A stretch of 64,000 nucleotides of DNA, from contig CM067302.1 of the NCBI GenBank assembly GCA_034231615.1, forward strand, positions 12,948,820 to 13,012,819, in the 5' to 3' direction. The number at the start of each line of letters is the position of its first letter. Positions within the stretch are counted from its first letter, which is position 1. Shown here one piece after another: positions 21,426 to 32,695 of this stretch. Source of the stretch: Meghimatium bilineatum. Lineage: Eukaryota; Mollusca; Gastropoda; Stylommatophora; Philomycidae. The translations under genes were made by a program, and so were the position numbers. The notes under the pieces were generated by a model. The model searched no databases. It had not been told where the DNA came from and saw only the letters and a program-made list of their open reading frames with translations.

Positions 21426-21734
21426 AATCCAACGAAAGGATAAAAAAAAATAAGTATTAGAATCAAGGTTCTGTACACGGAACATAAGGAGTTTGAGAAC
21501 TATCGCAAAAAATAAGGTAATCTACACTTCCTTCTCGTGAAGGTTATATGTGGCTCTATTTTGATTCTAAGAAAACCTTCTTGATAACAATTTTACATCA
21601 CTGAATGATACGAGCATACAATTATCACCACACTATTTACAATACCTGGGGAAAATTTGTTTGGATATATTTTGATGTTGACCAATTTGGCACCTGTGGA
21701 ATTCGAATAGGTTACATCGTCTAATATTATTGCC

Positions 21735-21870
21735 ATATTATGATTATTGCTATTATTATTATTATTATTGATATTATTATTTCCTATTCTTACCATTGTA
21801 ATTATTATTATTGTATGATTATTTATTGCTAATAATATTATTATTGTTATTGTTGTTTGTTTTATTAAAA
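21735..21870. repeat. ATT-rich microsatellite
   Basis: Interrupted (ATT)n with TTG and ATG variants. The asparagine-rich minus-strand frame over it is an artefact. Confidence 0.9.
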
Positions 21871-22384
21871 TTATTCCCTATCTTGTATCGCAACTTGGCG
21901 TACATCATAGTTGCCATATGATTTGTAGAGATTATTGCTCATCGTAGCGAGCTACGCTCAATTCTCCAACTACAACATAAAGTGAACAATTTATTTTCCT
22001 GATAATAACCATAAATCACTTTGAGGATAAGGTCGATATACTAATTGCCAATATGATTATGTATGTGGTTATTCTATATAACAAAGTTAAGATACATTGA
22101 ACTTATGTATCGAATATTTCTGCGGAAAATATGGTAGAGTTTGTCCATAGGTTTACTAGTGTATACATAACATTTATTGGGTTTTAGTATAATATGGTAG
22201 ATTGAGTCGATAAATTAACTAGTGTGTACATAATATTTAATGGGTTTTAGTCACATTTTTGCCGAATTGAAGATTCTGAAACACCTTCTTCTTCTTTCCT
22301 TTTCGCTTTAAACCCATGTATGCCTTGCAGCGTCAGGGGTAGAAGAGTTCTCAGGAGATGGCTTTTTTTTGTGTGCTTCATATA
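21871..22384. other. Unassigned sequence with a 70-bp duplication
   Basis: AATATGGTAGA then TTACTAGTGTATACATAA and TGGGTTTTAGT occurs twice between 22128 and 22250. No gene recognised. Confidence 0.5.
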
Positions 22385-22590
22385 TGCTTTTTGTCTGACT
22401 TTGTGGTGGTGTGGTATAGAGCGAATCTGTAACGGCTAAGTTACCGGGTTAGAAATTCGTCTCAGGCAATTGTTCATCCGGACCGTTCAGAAAGCAAAGG
22501 CAAACTACTAAACGTGCTTCTTTTGCCTAGAAAATCACTACAAGCAACAAATGATGGGTTCATGTTTACGTCCTTTATGCTCCTCCAATT
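22385..22590 (+). mobile_element. SINE S4 with tRNA-like head
   Basis: The head GTGGTATAGAGCGAATCTGT and TACCGGGTTAGAAATTCG resembles the S2 head, but its B box is broken by one base. The body GGCAAACTACTAAACGTGCT then GATGGGTTCATGTTTACGTC is shared with 18100-18238. Confidence 0.6.
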
Positions 22591-23029
22591 ACAATGTTTG
22601 TTTTCGTTGATTTTTCCCTCTTTAATCCATTGTTTGCAAGGTCTGCACCTGTCTTTGTATCCATCGTATGTATAGTTGTGCTTTTTGAGGGTGCACTGTC
22701 TGATAGTAGTCTGGAAGCATATAAAAATCACTTAAGCTGTTAAGTAAAACAGCTGCATAGATTTTAAAGCATATTATAGTTCAAATAATATTTAGCGGAA
22801 CAAAAACAAAAAAAGACCCACAAATATTACACTAGAGGACCCTTGTTCGTGATACGGTGGTTCTTTACTGTCGCGGAGATATTCTCGCGTTAGAAAGACA
22901 ACAAATGGGTATTACGTACAATCTCTGAGATAATGAAAAAGTGTTGCTAATTTTATATATAAGTGAATATAAGTTATAATGTGTGACAAACATATCCTGT
23001 TTCTTGAGATAATGATACATATAGAGGCT
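22591..23029. other. Unassigned AT-rich sequence
   Basis: No gene, RNA or array recognised. Confidence 0.4.
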
Positions 23030-23478
23030 TTGATTTCTGCAGTGTTATACAACCCCTATACTAACATACGAATGGGAGTCTTGGACAATAAACAAACTGG
23101 AAAGTGGGAAATTAGACGCAACAGAGATGTGGTTTTACAGAAGAATGCTGAGAATACCGTGGACTGCCAGAAAATATAATGTAGAGGTGGTGAAAGAGTC
23201 AAATACGAAACGGTCATTAATCAACAATATAAGAAAAAGGCAATCTTCTTTTTTTTGCCACTTCATGAGACAGGCAGGTTTAGAGAACATAATCACAACA
23301 GGCAAAATTGAAGGCAACAGAGACAGAGGACAACAACGTGAGAAAATATTAGACAGTTTGACAACCTGGCACGGCTAGGAAACAATAACGACTTTGATAC
23401 ATAATACTGTGGACAGAGAGATGTGTCATGACCGCCTACGCCAGCCGGCATGGCACCTGATGATGATGATGAGGCTTT
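23030..23478 (+). mobile_element. LINE-B 3' fragment, + strand
   Basis: Best single view of LINE-B. Across frames it reads SWTINKQTGKLE-like sequence, MWFYRRMLRIPWTARKYNVE, KRSLINNIRKRQSSFFCHFM, RQAGLENIITTGKIEGNRDR, QQREKILDSLTTWHG, then PAWHLMMMM over the terminal (GAT)n. An 83-codon stretch (23127-23378) is open, but a frameshift and stops break the whole. The 5' truncation is near the start of the C-terminal domain. Confidence 0.85.
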
Positions 23479-23664
23479 AATATTGCAAGCAGCATGCGGG
23501 AGATCTGAAGTGGCCAACCAGTGGCCGTTTAGTGACCAGCTAGTCCTAGTGAACAGAAGCCGCCAAGTAGATGACATTTATTAAATCGTGAGATTCCTCT
23601 TATGTGCGCTAAACAGAAGAACAGGGATACATGATTCTAAAGTTTTGGCAATCACTGAATCCCA

Positions 23665-23942
23665 TGTGTTGCCGGGCCCGAAAGGGGGGGACAAAAAATA
23701 GCAACACTGTTTACCTTCCATGCATGTCGTAAAAGGCGACTAAGGAGATTATGGGATGGAGTTGGCTGTCCCATCCCAAATAGGGTCAGTGACACGAAGC
23801 CATGCTGAAGTCGGATGTGTCAGGCCGAAAGGCGCAGATAATGCAGCAATGATGTAAACCATGATAAAACGCATTCCATTCTCAGGACTACATCCTGCTA
23901 ATCTGCAGGAGTTTGAGAATGAACGCAGAAGAAGAAAAAGAC
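23665..23942 (+). mobile_element. SINE S1, full-length copy
   Basis: From TTGCCGGGCCCGAAAGGGGG to GAATGAACGCAGAAGAAG, with all family blocks. The tail is short and mutated (GAAGAAGAAAAAGA). Confidence 0.8.
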
Positions 23943-24082
23943 TGAATACTTACAGTAAAACACACATACATCGACAATTTGACTAAACGTCCTATATCAC
24001 CTCTGACATTGGTAACATAGCAGAGATGTGACAGTGTGTTTAAATTGCCATCAATTACTAGTCATCGTTAAGCTGTGCTATT

Positions 24083-24125
24083 GATAAAGGCTTTCAAATC
24101 AAAACGTCGATTTGCGAATATTCCT
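24083..24125 (+). other. Recurrent TTGATAAAGG...AAACGTCG motif
   Basis: ATTGATAAAGGCTTTCAAAT then CAAAACGTCGATTTG, the same layout as at 14205, with the first base of GAAAC changed to A. Confidence 0.45.
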
Positions 24126-24384
24126 TTTGTGATTTCAGTTATTAGCCCAACTTCATTATCGTGATTGTAAGCGTCGCCGTTCGGATTACGGTTTTGCTAA
24201 AGTTCTAGCATATTTCTCGATTCACAATCAATTCATCTTTATAATTACGTAGTTATCCTCTCTGAGTAGGTGGCTTGTTAGAATAATTATATATTTATTA
24301 GAAAGCCAAAGCAGATCAAGTAAAGCTTATCTCCGTGAGTTGGAGTTTTCTGGAATGAAGCGAAGATGTGAACCTTGCTTCCCT

Positions 24385-25240
24385 CCTCCATCAGGAGTGT
24401 TAGTGATGGAGATGTTGGTTGTGGTTGTGTTAGTGATGATGATGTTGGTTGTGGTTGTGTTAGTTATGGTAATGATACTGCTTGTGTAATTGATGGCGAA
24501 GGTGATGGTGGTTGTGTTATTGATGGTGATGGTTGTTGTGTTATTGATGGTGATGGTGGTTGAGTTATTGATGGTGAAGATTGTGGTTGTGTTATTGATG
24601 GTGATAATTGTGGCTGTGTTATTGATGGTGATGGTGGTTGTGTTATTGATTGCGATGGTGGTTGAGTTATTGATGGTGATGGTGGTTGAGTTATTGATGG
24701 TGATGGTGATTGTGTTATTCATTGTGATGGTGGTTGTGTTATTGATTGTGATGGTGGTTGTGTTATTGATGGTGAAGATTGTGGTTGTGTTATTGATGGT
24801 GATGATTGTGGTTGTGTTATTGATGGTGATGGTGGTTGAGTTATTGATAGTGAAGATTGTGGTTGTGTTATTGATGGTGATGGTGGTTGAGTTTTTGATA
24901 GTGAAGATTGTGGTTGTGTTATTTATGGTGATGGTGGTTGTGTTAGTGATGGTGTTGTGTTATTGATGGTGATGGTGGTTGAGTTATTGATGTTCATGAT
25001 TGTGGCTGTGTTATTGATAGTTAGGATTGTCGTTGTGTTATTGATGGTGATGATTGTATTATTGATGCTGATGATTGTGTTATTGATTGTGATGATTGTG
25101 GTCGTATTGGTAATAACGATGGCGTTTGTGATAGTGATTATGATAGTTGTGGATTTGAGTAATGGTTGTTGTGATAATGATGCTGGTGGTGATGATAATG
25201 ATGCTGGTGGTGATGATAAGGATGATGCAGTAATTTCTTA
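24385..25240. repeat. 24-bp imperfect minisatellite (TGTTATTGATGGTGATGG type)
   Basis: Dozens of units near 24 bp made of TGA, TGG and TGT triplets, such as TTGTGTTATTGATGGTGATG plus GTGG, decaying to a GATGATAATGATGC pattern at the right end. Triplet structure keeps frames open (158 and 131 codons), giving hydrophobic or Asn/Thr-rich nonsense. Confidence 0.93.
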
Positions 25241-25624
25241 TGCCGTGATCAAGTAGCTGCTTACAGCCACTAGTTCTGACCCATTCGATTGACTGATCAC
25301 GTGGCTCATTCAGGCGTTAGTTCTAACCATTTCGAATAACAAGCTACTTCTAGAAATCTACAAGCCTTCTTTGAATAGACCCCACTAGCGACGACTATCC
25401 ATAAACAAAATCAACAAGCTATTGGGCAATTTTTGACCCTCCCCATGGACACAACTCATTAATTCATCGAACCCTTACCTCTCGCCCCCTGTTCAAATGC
25501 TTAACCCTATCTCTCCATAAATAAAATATGTTTAGAAGAAAAAGTCTGAAAGAAAAAAATGTTTTCTGTTAAAATTCAAACAATTTAATTGGTGTATAAA
25601 GTGTTATTGTTGACATCACCTTTT
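25241..25624. other. Unassigned sequence
   Basis: No gene or array recognised. Confidence 0.4.
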
Positions 25625-25944
25625 GTCAATCGACCCGCTCTCTCTTGTCAGCAACTGTTCAAATATTCTCTCTACCTCTTGTGAACAACTGTTATCATAT
25701 TATCTCTCCCTCTCGTCAACAAATAGTATCATATTATCTCTCCCTCTCGTCAACAACTGTTATCATATTATCTCTCCCTCTTGTCAACTACTGTTATCAT
25801 ATTATCTCTCCCTCTTGTCAATAACTGTTATCATATTATCTCTCCCTCTCGGCAACAACTGTTATCATATTATCTCTCCCTCTTGTCAACAACTGTCGAC
25901 ATATTTTCTTTCCCTCTCGTCAAGAACTGTACTGATATTCTTAC
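25625..25944. repeat. 34-bp minisatellite array
   Basis: About nine units of 34 bp: TCTCTCCCTCTTGTCAACAA plus CTGTTATCATATTA. It abuts the next array directly. Confidence 0.95.
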
Positions 25945-26137
25945 TCTGCGTTGCCCGGGAGTAAATATGCAAGTTGTAACACTCTGTCTTGCCCAGGAGT
26001 AAATATTCTAGTTGTAACACTCTGCGTGGCCCAGGAGTAAATATGCAAGTTGTAACACTCTGCGCAGCCCAGGAGTAAATACATAAGTTGTAACACTCTG
26101 CGTTGCCCTGGAATAAATACACAAGTTGTAACTACTT
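25945..26137. repeat. 38-bp minisatellite array
   Basis: About five units of 38 bp: GCCCAGGAGTAAATATGCAA plus GTTGTAACACTCTGCGTT. Immediately after it, at 26140-26165, is a 25-bp scrap of R3 (ATCGAAGGTTACGACTACGG). Confidence 0.95.
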
Positions 26138-27714
26138 GGTAGATGTTATCGAAGGTTACGACTACGGGAAAAAAACGGGTGGGGTTTAAATACCGCAACC
26201 TAATTCCCCCACACCCAGCTAATATATGTAAACTTATTTTTATCCGCTGATATTTTTATTGTTTTCCATAACCTCCTCCTTCGGTGTAGCTCGAATGTTC
26301 TCGGTTTCTTTAGGTACCATTCGTTATTAGTGAATCAATACTGTTACGGTGTTGAACCATCTATCGCTCTGAAACTCATTGGAACATCTCCCCCCATGGT
26401 ACTCATTGAACTGTTTAACCAAGAAATAGCAATCACTTCTAGTGTTCAAACTGGTCAGTGGCTGAAGTTGTTAGTCTAAATGTCGTGTTGATGCTATTGA
26501 TAATGTTAATTCGATCCCAGGCCGAGGAGGTGATGCTGCCAAGACAGGCAAAATAGTGGATCTAATATTCTGAATTCAATAACGTTAATGTCTTTTCTCG
26601 TTTTGTAATAACGGTTTTTGGGGAGATTTTGTTTGATGAAGAGCTTGTGAAGAATGCTCGGTTTGTAGTTAAGTTTCGGGTAGAAATGTTGAAGTTGTTC
26701 TTGACACTGAGAAGAGATGTTTTTGTTTGGAATGAAGAATTATCTTGTTTTGTTATCTTCGTTAGTTATGGCTAAAAAAAAAGGTAAAAAGAAATATTCG
26801 AATCGCAACAATGAAATAACTATTCAGTATCCAGGATACTGTCGGGGGCGCTGGAAATAAAAATGGTGGGGTATCACTTGGCAATAGGAGTAAAATACGG
26901 GGAAAATATGTACATGTGTTGCCAATGTTATGAATATACATTTGCGTGTGTGTTTCTATGTAGCATTACTTGTTTCTTGTATTTTACCCTGAAAAGGTTT
27001 CTCATTCGAAACGTCGTCTGCCCTTATGTTTGTTAAATAGTATGTCAAAATTGTGAATATTGGCAACCACTGCACCAATTCCTTTTATCTTGGCGCCGCT
27101 GAGATTTATTTAGGAATGTATTGTTTATTGGCATGGTACCTATTTCTCTGTAGTGTTTTTTAAGGAAAAAGTTTGTTTGTTTTTTTTTTTTTACAAAATC
27201 TGAATGCTGTAATAAGCTAAAAAAAACGTAATACCTGTGTAATAAACTAACGTGCATCACTACTGATTATTTCATTTTAGAATACTAAAGTCAAACTAAA
27301 ACAAGAAATATATACTATTTTTGAAAGGCACAAAATGTAGTCAATTATTTTCATTTTTTCAATAAATTCGGCATGTTTCTTAATTTTTAAATACATTTTT
27401 TGCAGCAAAAATTGTTAAAAAAATGTTAATACATGCAGAATATCATAGAATTATATATTATTTTGTACGTTTTCAGGATCCATCGAAAAAACGTGATTTT
27501 AAAGGGAAACAACTGTTAAAATTGTGAACACAAAGATTATCAAGATGTGTGAGGTTACTTGGTTTATGGAGAAAAAAAAATACTACACCGTGCAACAAAA
27601 AGTTTTAGTTTTCCAACAATAATAGATAATCAAAATACCAGCAACACAATCGTCACAATTTGTTAGGTAAACCGCTTAATAATGAAGACATATCTACAAT
27701 CCTTCAGCAAAGGA
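26138..27714. other. Unassigned AT-rich sequence with a recurrent motif
   Basis: No gene recognised. At 26985-27025 lies CCTGAAAAGGTTTCTCATTC then GAAACGTCGTCTG, a member of the motif family at 14205. Near 26510 AATTCGATCCCAGGC is B-box-like but lacks a matching partner. Confidence 0.45.
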
Positions 27715-28450
27715 ATATAGAAGAGATATTGCAGGAATATATAGAAGAGATATTGCAGGAATATACATATCTAGAAGTGATATGACAGGAATCTAGAAGT
27801 GATATGACAGGAATCTAGAAGTGATATGACAGGAATCTAGAAGTGATATGACAGGAATCTAGAAGTGATATCGTAGGAATCTAGAAGAGATGTGGCAGGA
27901 ATCTAGAAGAGATATGACATGAATCTAGAAGTGATATTACAGGAATCTAGAAGAGATGTGGCAGGAATCTAGAATAGATGTGGCAGGAATCTAGAAGTGA
28001 TATGACAGGAATCTAGAAGTATCGTAGGAATCTAGAAGAGATGTGGCTGGAATCTAGAAGATATGTGGCTGGAATCTAGAAGAGATGTGACAAGGAATAT
28101 AGAAGAGATATGACAAGGAATCTAGAAGAAATCTGATAAGGAATCTAGACGAAATATGACAGGAATCTAGAAGAGACGTGGCATGGAATCTAGAAGAGAT
28201 ATGACAAGGACTCTAGAAGAGATGTGGCACGGAATCTTGTCATATATGGCAGGAATATAGAAGAGATGGCAGGAATATAGAAAAAATATAGCAGATTCTA
28301 GACTCCTTGTCATATCTCTTCTAGATTCCTTGTCACATCTCTTCTAGATCCACATCTCTTATAGACTCATTGTTTTATCTCTTCTAGATTCCTGCCACAT
28401 CTCTTCTATATTCCTTGTCATATTCCTGCCATATATGACAAGGAATCTAT
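27715..28450. repeat. 22-bp minisatellite that inverts on itself
   Basis: About 24 direct units of AGGAATCTAGAAGTGATATG plus AC (or AAGAGATGTGGC) to about 28275. From about 28297 to 28430 the same unit runs in reverse complement (TCTAGATTCCTTGTCATATC), and then briefly forward again. The two arms could fold into a long imperfect hairpin. Confidence 0.93.
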
Positions 28451-28814
28451 ATGATATGTGGCATGGAAGGCAGGCAAGTCAGCATTATAGTCTATTGCTG
28501 AGTAATGAACAAAAACAGAATGTGAATGTATGTGTTTGCTGTTTTGATATTTAAGCGAATATCAATCTTACAGCAGTAGGATTCATAAGTTCAGTAGATT
28601 TGTGGTTTTCTGAATAGTCCGGGTGTAGAACGCACTGCAACTGAAAGTGCTGCCCGATGTCCTACCTGTACCTTCCAGCCACATAACCGGAATAAAGTGG
28701 GTAATAGACAGAACATATGACATATGCAGAACTTCTGCCAGTTTCAACCAATCTTCAAAAGCGGAGACGACATTTCAACTAACATATACGTACTTATCAC
28801 AAATTTAGACATCC
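28451..28814. other. Unassigned sequence
   Basis: No gene recognised apart from the open frame that runs into the 21-bp repeat on its right. Confidence 0.4.
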
Positions 28815-28915
28815 TAGAGTCGGGCAAGTGTTGTGTATCATCGGGCAAGTGTTGTGTATCATCGGGCAAGTGTTGTGTATCATCGGGCAAGTGTTGTGTA
28901 TCATCGGGCAGGATT
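28815..28915. repeat. 21-bp repeat, four to five units
   Basis: Perfect units of TCGGGCAAGTGTTGTGTATC plus A. Encodes CVSSGKC-type periods in an 87-codon + frame. That frame has no recognisable domain, and I do not call it a gene. Confidence 0.95.
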
Positions 28916-29094
28916 GAGCGTGTCTGCGCTATGTTTCAATACGCTTTTGTCTTAGTTTCTTGTGGAGTTACCATTAGTGTCTCTTGAATCCGGGAGCCAT
29001 TCCTTATATTATTATTAGATCTACCTAGAGGTCCGGAAAATTGGCTTGATGTGTTGAATTTGGACCGCGGGTCGTATTTTACACACCCCTTCTC

Positions 29095-29312
29095 TAATCT
29101 CTATCAGATGCACTTATTTATTCACGAACATGTAATATATACGTCCAGCCAAGCTCTAACGCAGCTTGTCTATAGTGTAGTTTCCATGTAATCTATACGT
29201 CAAACCAAGCTCTAACGGGGCGTGTCTATAATGTAGTTCCCATGTAATCTATACGTCAGGCCAAGCTTTAACGGGGCGTGACTATAATGTAGTTTCCATG
29301 TAATCTATACGT
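29095..29312. repeat. About 58-bp minisatellite, left part
   Basis: Units carry CATGTAATCTATACGTC, CCAAGCTCTAACGGGGCGTG and TCTATAATGTAGTTTC. The array is interrupted by a LINE fragment at 29313 and resumes at 29549. Confidence 0.9.
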
Positions 29313-29548
29313 CATATACTACGCCTGTTTGGTCATATAAAGAGACATAACTGTTTAGAAAGACCAATAATGGAGGGAAGAGTACCTGGGAAGAGGAGAA
29401 GAGGCAGACCAAGAAGACGATGGACTGACGACATTAAAGATAACATGAATACATCGCTAGAAAATGCAAGCCACATCGCCCAAGACAGAGAGAGGTTCAG
29501 AAAGTTCATTGGGAAGACAACGTTCTGGAAGGAATACGTCACATGACA
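29313..29548 (+). mobile_element. LINE-E 3' fragment inserted in a minisatellite
   Basis: The + frame reads LFGHIKRHNCLERPIMEGRV, then RRRGRPRRRWTDDIKDNMN, then SLENASHIAQDRERFRKF and a stop: a reverse-transcriptase C-terminus, still open over about 75 codons. The repeat-unit octamer CTATACGT stands on each side (29305-29312 and 29549-29556), as a target-site duplication would. No 3' microsatellite tail is visible. Confidence 0.85.
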
Positions 29549-29880
29549 CTATACGTAAGCCAAGCTCTAATGGGGCGTGTCTATAATGTTGTTTCCATGT
29601 AATCTATACGTCCAGCTAAACAATACTGTGGTGTACCTAAAATCGAGTTTCTGTGTAACATATACATACAACTAAGATATACGGTGTGTCCATAATCTCG
29701 TGTCCATGTAATCTTTACGTCCAACCAAGCTATGCCATTGCTTAGAATCTTGGTTTATTATAATCTGTATGTCCAGCCAAGCTTTACAGCGTGTCAATAA
29801 TTTAGTATTTTCTCTATTCATTACGTCCAGCGAAGCTCTTCGGCGTGTCTATAATCTAGTTTCTTTGTCAAATGTTTTAC
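29549..29880. repeat. About 58-bp minisatellite, right part
   Basis: Continuation of the array at 29095 after the LINE insert. Units become more diverged to the right (AGCGAAGCTCTTCGGCGTGT). Confidence 0.85.
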
Positions 29881-30171
29881 TTACTGTCCTGTGGGAAATG
29901 TGTCTTTAGACGTTCGATAAATACGTTCTAAAGGCTTTTCTTTCAGAGATGGACCTGTTGGGAATTATTGGACTGGTCTCTACATCTTGTATAACACTCG
30001 GGTAATTTTATATATGTGTCTGTTGATTATTTGTGCAAAGGAGTTCACTGTATGTAGATTATTTGTGCAAAGTTCTCTATGTGTGTGTTATTTTTGCAAA
30101 GGAGTTTTCTGTTGTCTTGTTCTTCGTAATTTCTCATGTCGGCTCCTGAATCAATAATTTAATTTAAAAAA

Positions 30172-30890
30172 TATGTAGTTATGTGTTTGTAGTTATATGT
30201 TTGTAATTATGTGTTTGTAGTTATGTGTTTGTAGTTATGTGTTTGTAGTTATGTGTTTGTAGTTATATGTTTGTGGTTATGTGTTTGTAGTTATGTGTTT
30301 GTAATTATGTGTTTGTAGTTATGTGTTTGTAGTTTCGTGTTTTAGTTATGTGTTTGTAGTTTCGTGTTTTTAGTTATGTGTTTGTAGTTATGTGTTTGTA
30401 GTTATGTGTTTGTAGTTATGTGTTTGTAGTTATGTGTTTGTAGTTATATGTTTGTAGTTATGTGTTTGTAGTTATATGTTTGTAATTATGTGTTTGTAGG
30501 TATGTGTTTGTAGTTTTGTGTTTGTAGTTTTGTGTTTGTAGTTATGTGTTGTAGTTATGTGTTTGTAGTTATATGTTTGTAGTTATATGTTTGTAGTTAT
30601 GTGTTTGTAGTTATATGTTTGTAGTTATATATTTGTAGTTATATGTTTGTAGTTATATGTTTGTAGTTATGTGTTTGTAGTTATATGTTTGTAGTTATAT
30701 GTTTGTAGTTATGTGTTTGTAGTTATATATATATGTAGTTATGGGCTTGTAGTTTCGTGTTTATAGTTATGTGTTTGTAGTTATGTGTTTGTAGTTATGT
30801 GTTTGTAGTTATATGTATGTAGTTATTTGTTAATAGTTATGTGTTTGTAGTTATATGTTTGTAGTTATGTGTTTGTAGTTTCGTGTTTGA
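30172..30890. repeat. 14-bp minisatellite array
   Basis: About 50 units of GTTATGTGTTTGTA with ATGTTT and TTTCGTG variants. It ends where the LINE-F fragment begins. Confidence 0.96.
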
Positions 30891-30904
30891 ACTAGATCTG
30901 ATTA

Positions 30905-31560
30905 AGGTGTAATCATGTTTATTAAGATGACTTGATGTTGTGTATCCATCTTTTCCTAGGTCTGCCCGCTATGTATCCTGATTTCATCTTCTTATAAGCT
31001 CTCATGGGAAGTTGATCGTTCATCGCTTCCTGTGAGGGTAAGATGTTCAAACCATTTTATCTGTTGTATCTCTATGTGCATGATGTGATACCTTTTATCT
31101 TTCTGATGTTCTCACTGAGCACTTTTTCTATTCTGGTAACACAAATAGCTTTCTTTTGACACTTCATTTCACAAGTTTCAATCTTTCTCGTATGTGTAGA
31201 TGTCAGTTGCCACGTCTGGCAGTGGTAGCATAGTGTTGGTATAAAAAATATCTTTATTATTTGTTTCTTTACTTCCATGTTGATTTTTGGGTGACATAGC
31301 AAAAGTGACAGTCTGGTATGTTACAGCATTTGTCTTTTGACATCTTGTTTCTATCTCTCTACCGATTCCCCCGTCTTCTGTGGAGATACTTCCTATGTAT
31401 TTGAACTCTTTGACTTGTTTTATTTGTGTGTTCTCTCTACTTGTATGTTTAAGTCCTCTGTTGATGTCGTTATTTGCATAGCACATTTGAATAGCGATAA
31501 GTCGGATGATTTTCACATTTGTGTAATTACTACTGAACATAAGATTGCAGGACTGGTAAA
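30905..31560 (-). mobile_element. LINE-F 3' fragment
   Basis: Minus-strand frames read QVKEFKYIGSISTEDGGIGR, EIETRCQKTNAVTYQ, then HPKINMEVKKQIIKIFFIPT, CQTWQLTSTHTRKIETCEMK and KKAICVTRIEKV. FKYxGS, TRxxKxxA and the Cys-rich CQTWxLT...TCEMKC block are typical of the stretch following the polymerase core in non-LTR retrotransposons. Frameshifts separate the two open pieces. The + strand copy at 33660 is the closest relative. Confidence 0.85.
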
Positions 31561-31589
31561 CTAATGCAGAGATAAAGAGTTAAAGGAAG

Positions 31590-31860
31590 CTTATGGCTTG
31601 TGCGTTTCTTGAACCAGCGAACAGAAGCCAAGTATAGCAACACCGTTGCTTGCCATGTATATCGTTAGAAACGAGTAAGAATATCACGTTGTCTCAACCT
31701 AGGAAAAATCTAATTAGGTCTAAGGTTGTGGCTGGTTTGATTTGTCCAATTGAAAGTCGTAGATATTACAGCCAAGTTGTAAGCCATAAGACACATTCCG
31801 TTCTCTGGACTACATCCAGTAAACCAGCTGGAGTTTGAAAAATGAAGGCAGAAGAAGGGA
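31590..31860 (+). mobile_element. SINE S1, strongly diverged
   Basis: AGTATAGCAACACCGTTGCT, TTACAGCCAAGTTGTAAGCC, CATTCCGTTCTCTGGACTAC and GAGTTTGAAAAATGAAGGCA lie in S1 order, with many changes between. Confidence 0.55.
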
Positions 31861-32104
31861 CTAGGATGAACAATCACGTATAATTTTCATTTTAACAGGA
31901 ACTTAACAATCAGAATTTCCATATGGAACATATTTCAGCTTCATTTTCTGTATCAGTGGTTCTCAAATTAATACTCATCTACAGGGGCAACTATGTTTTG
32001 CCGGGGCGCTACAAAGAAACACCGAACAAATGAGACGATTCACGGTCTAGTAGAGAAGGCTACATAATGATAATTATCTGAAATTATTTCGACAAAGAAT
32101 AGTG

Positions 32105-32405
32105 AGATAAAACTTAAACATAGATTTGTTATGTAAACATAGATACACCTTAAACATAGATTTGTTATGTAAACATAGATACACCTTAAACATAGATTTG
32201 TTATGTAAACATAGATAAAACATAAACATAGATTTTTTATTTAAACATAGATAAAACATAGATTTGTTATGTAAACATAGATAAAACATAAATTTGTTAT
32301 ATAAACATAGATAAAACATAAATTTGTTATGTAAACATAGATAAAACATAAATTTGTTATGTAAACATAGATAAAACGTAAACATAAATTTCTTATGTAA
32401 ACATT
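32105..32405. repeat. 30-39-bp minisatellite array
   Basis: Units combine TTTGTTATGTAAACATAGAT with AAAACATAAA or ACACCTTAAACATAGA, so lengths alternate around 30, 36 and 39 bp. All are multiples of 3, giving 103-120-codon minus-strand frames (YLCLHNK periods) that are artefacts. Confidence 0.93.
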
Positions 32406-32447
32406 GATACTACGGAATTTGACGATAGTCCTTCCGAAAACAATCGG

Positions 32448-32530
32448 CGGAATTCGAAACCGACAAAATTCGAAACCGACGAAATTCGAAACCGACGAAA
32501 TTCGAAACCGACGAAATTCGAATCCGACGA
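32448..32530. repeat. 16-bp repeat, five units
   Basis: AAATTCGAAACCGACG units, nearly perfect. A short array separate from the one at 32105. Confidence 0.93.
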
Positions 32531-32695
32531 AAACCGAGGCAACTATTTCCATATGAACCATTGCAAATGTAATTATTTCCCTCTCGAAACTCTTCCAAAA
32601 CACCTTTTATAGAGAATAAATATAATATTTAATACTAAACCAATAAAAAAATTAATGTAAAATGAGTTTTAAAAAGACTACTGTAAGGAATAAAT

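Noticed and set aside
24327-25256. 158-codon hydrophobic and 131-codon Asn/Thr-rich frames that could mimic membrane or low-complexity proteins
   Set aside because: Triplet-structured 24-bp minisatellite; composition follows the DNA repeat.
26490-26560. tRNA-like segment with AATTCGATCCCAGGC
   Set aside because: The B box is off at its first base and no A box at the right distance is convincing; no second copy was seen.
29095-29880. Possible repeat-spacer array
   Set aside because: The whole 58-bp unit is repeated, with no variable spacer; the interruption is a LINE fragment.
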